In this document: positions 7,491-8,989 of the stretch, one piece after another
How the letters are laid out: each line of letters begins with the position of its first letter
Numbering within the stretch: the first letter of the stretch is position 1
NCBI GenBank assembly: GCA_030625285.1
Contig: DAOURC010000018.1
Span: 1 to 8,989 of the forward strand
DNA length: 8,989 nucleotides
DNA from: Eubacteriales bacterium
GTDB lineage: Bacteria > Bacillota > Clostridia > Peptostreptococcales > Acidaminobacteraceae
Direction of reading: 5' to 3'
Notes under the pieces: model-generated
Databases searched by the model: none
The model's input: the letters and a program-made list of their open reading frames with translations, nothing else
Told to the model about the DNA's origin: nothing
Program-made: the position numbers and the translations under genes

Positions 7491-8417
7491 TTATTCCAAC
7501 TCCTTTAGAATACCAGTTTTTCTTACATAAATCATCGAAAATACTAATAACATTAAAAATATTACAACAGAATATGCAGCAGCATAACCATATCTATAGA
7601 AATTGAATGCCAATCTATATACTTCCGTTACTAGAATTTGAGTTTTTTCGTTACCAAATCCACCTGCAATCAAGATAATTACATTAACCTGGTTGAATGT
7701 CCACACTGTGCCCAAAATAATAGCTGGAGTCATAACCGGTTTTAATAATGGAAGTGTAATATTTTTTAATTTTTGAAAACTTGTAGCTCCATCAATATCA
7801 GCAGCTTCATATAATGATTTATCAATAGATTGAAGTCCACCTAAAGCTATCATCATCATGAAAGGAAAACCAAGCCATATATTTGTTATTATCGCACCGA
7901 CAAAAGTCATCGTTGGATCCGAAAGCCAATTTATAGGATTAAGTCCTACCATCTTTAATGCAATATTTATAGCACCATAAACATAGTTGAACATTGATTT
8001 CCAAGTCAAAGCTGAAATATATTGCGGTACAGCCCATGGGATTATTAGAAGTACTCTTAAAATACTTTTTCCCGGCAATTTCCTATTTAATAACAATGCC
8101 AGAAATAGTCCGATAGTTACATGAAAGAAAACATTTGTAAAAGTCCAAATAATAGTTCTAAAAAATGTTGCAAATACAACGCCATCTTGAATCAATCTCA
8201 CATAGTTTCTAAACCAAATAAAATCCGGATTAAAGAATTTCGTCAAACTCATATTTGTAAACGATAACATAACTCCATATCCAAATGGGTACAAAACCAT
8301 ACTGAGCATAATAATCATCGCAGGAAGCATATAAAACGCCGGCGTCCATTTATTAACCAATTGTGCTTCTGGTTTTGGCTTGTTGTTCTTTTTTATTTTT
8401 CTCGCTAAAGTAGCCAT
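7491..8417 (-). CDS. malF: Maltose/maltodextrin ABC transporter permease MalF
   Basis: This is the partner permease to MalG in a CUT1-type importer. I place the start at the ATG at 8417, giving 308 residues (MATLARKIKKNN...). The longer frame begins with a TTG at 8429 that is itself part of the ribosome binding site TTGGAGGAG. The short N-terminus is basic, followed by about six membrane segments near 29-50, 87-110, 121-140, 172-194, 230-251 and 279-297. The EAA loop is YEAADIDGATSFQKLKNITLP (203-223). Like other Gram-positive MalF proteins, it lacks the two extra N-terminal helices and the large P2 periplasmic domain that bring E. coli MalF to 514 residues. It is separated from malE by 71 bases containing a strong hairpin, and its stop abuts the malG start. 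Confidence 0.95.
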   Translation of the reverse strand: MATLARKIKKNNKPKPEAQLVNKWTPAFYMLPAMIIMLSMVLYPFGYGVMLSFTNMSLTKFFNPDFIWFRNYVRLIQDGVVFATFFRTIIWTFTNVFFHVTIGLFLALLLNRKLPGKSILRVLLIIPWAVPQYISALTWKSMFNYVYGAINIALKMVGLNPINWLSDPTMTFVGAIITNIWLGFPFMMMIALGGLQSIDKSLYEAADIDGATSFQKLKNITLPLLKPVMTPAIILGTVWTFNQVNVIILIAGGFGNEKTQILVTEVYRLAFNFYRYGYAAAYSVVIFLMLLVFSMIYVRKTGILKELE

Positions 8418-8420
8418 ATA

Positions 8421-8427
8421 CTCCTCC
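8421..8427 (-). promoter_or_regulatory. malF: malF ribosome binding site, deciding the ATG start
   Basis: The minus strand reads GGAGGAG then TAT then ATG. The GGAGG core lies 5 bases before the ATG at 8417. The site sits only about five bases after the intercistronic hairpin (its U-rich tail is TTTTT just before GGAGGAG). An upstream in-frame TTG at 8429 overlaps this site and has no Shine-Dalgarno of its own, so ATG is the preferred start. Confidence 0.85.
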
Positions 8428-8468
8428 AAAAATATTAAGAGAAATGGAGAAAACCATTTCTCTTAATA
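8428..8468 (-). terminator. malE-malF intercistronic stem-loop (attenuator or mRNA-stabilising hairpin)
   Basis: Plus-strand arms 8433-8447 and 8454-8468 are exact inverted repeats and give a 15-bp stem closed by a 6-base loop (TTTTCT on the minus strand). Read in the direction of the operon, the stem is followed directly by TTTTT and then the malF ribosome binding site. The form is that of an intrinsic terminator within an operon. Partial read-through, or protection of the malE transcript 3' end, would give more binding protein than permease. The structure is seen directly; the role is inferred. Confidence 0.8.
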
Positions 8469-8488
8469 ATTATTTTTACTATTGATTA

Positions 8489-8989
8489 CTATTCGCCTTT
8501 AATTATTTCAATTCCATCAATCGCTCTTTCTTGCATTGCCTTAGCAGCAGCTTCTGGAGTTGTATCTCCAGAGATTACAGCTTCTAATTCCGGTCTAATA
8601 GAATCCCAAATCGCTCTCATTTCAGCAATGATAGGCATTGGAGTTGTAAAGTTAATTGTATCTACAGCTGCTTTTTGCAACTCATCATTTATAATTGATT
8701 CAAGTTCTCTTGCTTCTAAGTTAGTTGGAGCTTCAGCTTTTAACAATGCAAATTTAGCATCATTCTCAGCATTTAAGAAAAATTCAAAGAATTTAACTAC
8801 TGCTTCTTTCTTCTCGTCTTTCAAGAAACTTGAAATCATATATCCTTTAGTAGAAGAGAATGGCAGACCATTGCTTCCACCTGGTACTGTTGGAAGTGGT
8901 GCGATTCCTACATTGATACCAGCTTCTTTATAAGAAGACCATGACCATGCACCATTTAAGATAATTGCTGCATTTCCTTCTTTAAACAT
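8489..8989 (-). CDS. malE: Maltose/maltodextrin-binding protein MalE, C-terminal part (5' end outside window)
   Basis: These are the last 166 residues of the extracellular solute-binding protein that delivers maltodextrin to MalFG. The first codon in view happens to be ATG (8987-8989) but is internal. FKEGNAAIILNGAWSWSSY matches the middle of MalE-type proteins (E. coli NKGETAMTINGPWAWSN), and about 220 upstream residues, with the expected lipoprotein signal, must lie beyond the edge. Trp15 and Trp17 of the fragment align by eye with E. coli Trp230 and Trp232. Trp128 in MRAIWDSIRPELEAVISG aligns with Trp340 in SAFWYAVRTAVINAASG. Trp230 and Trp340 stack on maltose in the E. coli protein, which supports a maltodextrin ligand. 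Tandem stops TAG TAA end the frame, followed by the hairpin before malF. It is probably the first or an early gene of the minus-strand operon. Confidence 0.93.
   Translation of the reverse strand: MFKEGNAAIILNGAWSWSSYKEAGINVGIAPLPTVPGGSNGLPFSSTKGYMISSFLKDEKKEAVVKFFEFFLNAENDAKFALLKAEAPTNLEARELESIINDELQKAAVDTINFTTPMPIIAEMRAIWDSIRPELEAVISGDTTPEAAAKAMQERAIDGIEIIKGE

Noticed and set aside
8628..8933. Plus-strand open frame opposite malE.
   Set aside because: It is a mirror of the low-complexity, Ala/Glu/Lys-rich MalE coding sequence, with no independent coding support.
1..8989. Search by eye for CRISPR repeats, tRNA or rRNA genes, insertion-sequence ends, transposase or phage genes.
   Set aside because: None was seen. 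Almost all of the window is accounted for by recognised maltodextrin-metabolism genes, and no gap between genes exceeds about 102 bases.

Overview
The window is a maltose/maltodextrin uptake and breakdown locus from a low-GC bacterium. Base composition is AT-rich, UGA and UAA/UAG act as ordinary stops, and most genes carry strong AGGAG-type ribosome binding sites. Genes are packed with overlaps or gaps of a few bases. This fits a Firmicutes/Clostridia-like (Bacillota) organism. I cannot name the genus from the sequence alone.

Layout. Two convergent gene clusters meet near 4247-4348, and both run off the window, so no main promoter or operator is visible. The plus-strand cluster holds the C-terminal part of a LacI-family repressor (1-421), 4-alpha-glucanotransferase malQ (418-1914) and an alpha-glucan phosphorylase malP/glgP (1907-4246). 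The three are joined by a 4-base ATGA overlap and an 8-base overlap, and the cluster ends in a perfect-palindrome terminator. The minus-strand cluster, read right to left, holds the C-terminal part of a maltose-binding protein (malE), a 15-bp intercistronic hairpin, the permeases malF and malG, a second complete LacI-family repressor, and a short cytoplasmic GH13 alpha-amylase-like hydrolase. It ends in a second terminator whose stem overlaps the hydrolase stop codon.

How the genes fit together (inference from family functions). MalE captures maltodextrin outside the cell and MalFG import it. An ABC ATPase is needed but none is encoded here, so it probably lies elsewhere. The GH13 enzyme cuts imported dextrins internally, MalQ disproportionates short ones into longer ones while releasing glucose, and MalP phosphorolyses the chains to glucose-1-phosphate. 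Each cluster carries its own, clearly different, LacI-type repressor.

I see no evidence of a novel defence, mobile or RNA-based system. The gene content is ordinary. The points most worth a second look are the malE-malF hairpin that abuts the malF ribosome binding site, the paired regulators, the misleading TTG start of malF, and the terminators with related stem sequences.
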